Source of the DNA: Eubacteriales Family XIII. Incertae Sedis bacterium
Lineage (GTDB): Bacteria > Bacillota > Clostridia > Peptostreptococcales > Anaerovoracaceae
Assembly: GCA_031290715.1 (NCBI GenBank)
Contig: JAITNA010000158.1
Span: 1 to 6,245 of the forward strand
Length of the DNA: 6,245 nt
Direction: 5' to 3'
Shown here: piece by piece, positions 5,903 through 6,245 of the stretch
How the letters are laid out: the number at the start of each line of letters is the position of its first letter
Position numbering within the stretch: position 1 is the stretch's first letter
Notes under the pieces: model-generated
What the model was told of the DNA's origin: nothing
Database searches by the model: none
What the model saw: only the letters and a program-made list of their open reading frames with translations
Program-made: the position numbers and the translations under genes

Positions 5903-6245
5903 TCATCGGCTTGCTTGATCTCGTGATACCGCACATAAACAAAAGGCAAAGATTGGGAGCATCGACAGCACGCTCTCTGAATCACTTGACAAAAACAACT
6001 CTGCCACATTGTCTCCGAATGCTTTTATTCCCAACTCTTGTTTCGTCCATTTTTCAGACCTGTCAACCACCTCGTATGCCGCGAATGGAGTGCCAAAGCC
6101 ATAATCTGGAGATAACTTTGCCAACTGCTCATCATACGAATGACTTATTCCCCAATCTGCCCCGGCGGCAAGAGGCGAAACCTCCCAATCGTCTCCACAA
6201 CACCGTGTTTCCACCTTGCCGTTAAGCATCTTTCGTTGTAAGTAA
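5903..6245 (-). CDS. Hypothetical protein, probably partial at the right edge
   Basis: I do not recognise this protein. The first ATG in the window is at 6229 and gives 108 residues, but no Shine-Dalgarno sequence precedes it, and the frame stays open to the window edge (YLQRK before the Met). The true start is therefore probably outside the window. The visible part contains a CC pair (RCCGDDWEVS), a Trp/Tyr-containing middle (ADWGISHSYDEQ, PDYGFGTPFAAYEVVDR) and a hydrophobic segment near the end (VLSMLPIFAFCLCAV) that could be one membrane helix or a buried strand. It stops at 5903, 66 bp before the acidic 131-residue gene on the same strand. It could also be a decayed fragment. Confidence 0.5.
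   Translation of the reverse strand, partial: YLQRKMLNGKVETRCCGDDWEVSPLAAGADWGISHSYDEQLAKLSPDYGFGTPFAAYEVVDRSEKWTKQELGIKAFGDNVAELFLSSDSESVLSMLPIFAFCLCAVSRDQASR

Overview
The window looks like chromosomal DNA of a Gram-positive-type bacterium of the Clostridia (Bacillota). The reasons are the single-chain SecDF fusion, the strong AAAGGAG-type ribosome binding sites and tRNA genes with encoded CCA. GC is moderately high in the secDF/yajC half. A closer placement (for example near Christensenellales) would be a guess.

From left to right, positions 1-383 hold no gene I can defend. They contain three perfect 51-bp tandem units, each with a hairpin, then an imperfect long palindrome of a dispersed-repeat type. 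Positions 384-3308 are a minus-strand operon, yajC then secDF: the accessory proton-driven part of the Sec translocon. yajC has a predicted lipoprotein signal and a long acidic C-terminal tail; SecDF ends in a lysine/arginine-rich tail. yajC starts next to a divergent plus-strand pair of leucine tRNAs, Leu(CAA) and Leu(GAG), closed by a strong intrinsic terminator at 3651-3704.

Right of the tRNA terminator the character changes. There is a wrecked piece of an MmeI-like (type IIL) restriction-methyltransferase gene, then a gene-free stretch with an 8-bp triplet repeat and a REP-like inverted repeat built on GGGGACGG / TTTTGTCC. Three small minus-strand genes follow, lower in GC: a partial gene at the right edge, a very acidic 131-residue protein, and a protein with an Asp/Tyr/Pro-rich repetitive region, two membrane segments and a glycine-rich end. 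I recognise none of these three.

The simplest reading is a conserved core block (sec operon plus tRNAs) bordering an accessory, decaying region whose edge lies at the tRNA-Leu pair. No duplicated tRNA end (att site), integrase or transposase is visible here, so the island reading is inference. The least explained parts are the acidic membrane protein, its acidic neighbour and the repeat elements.
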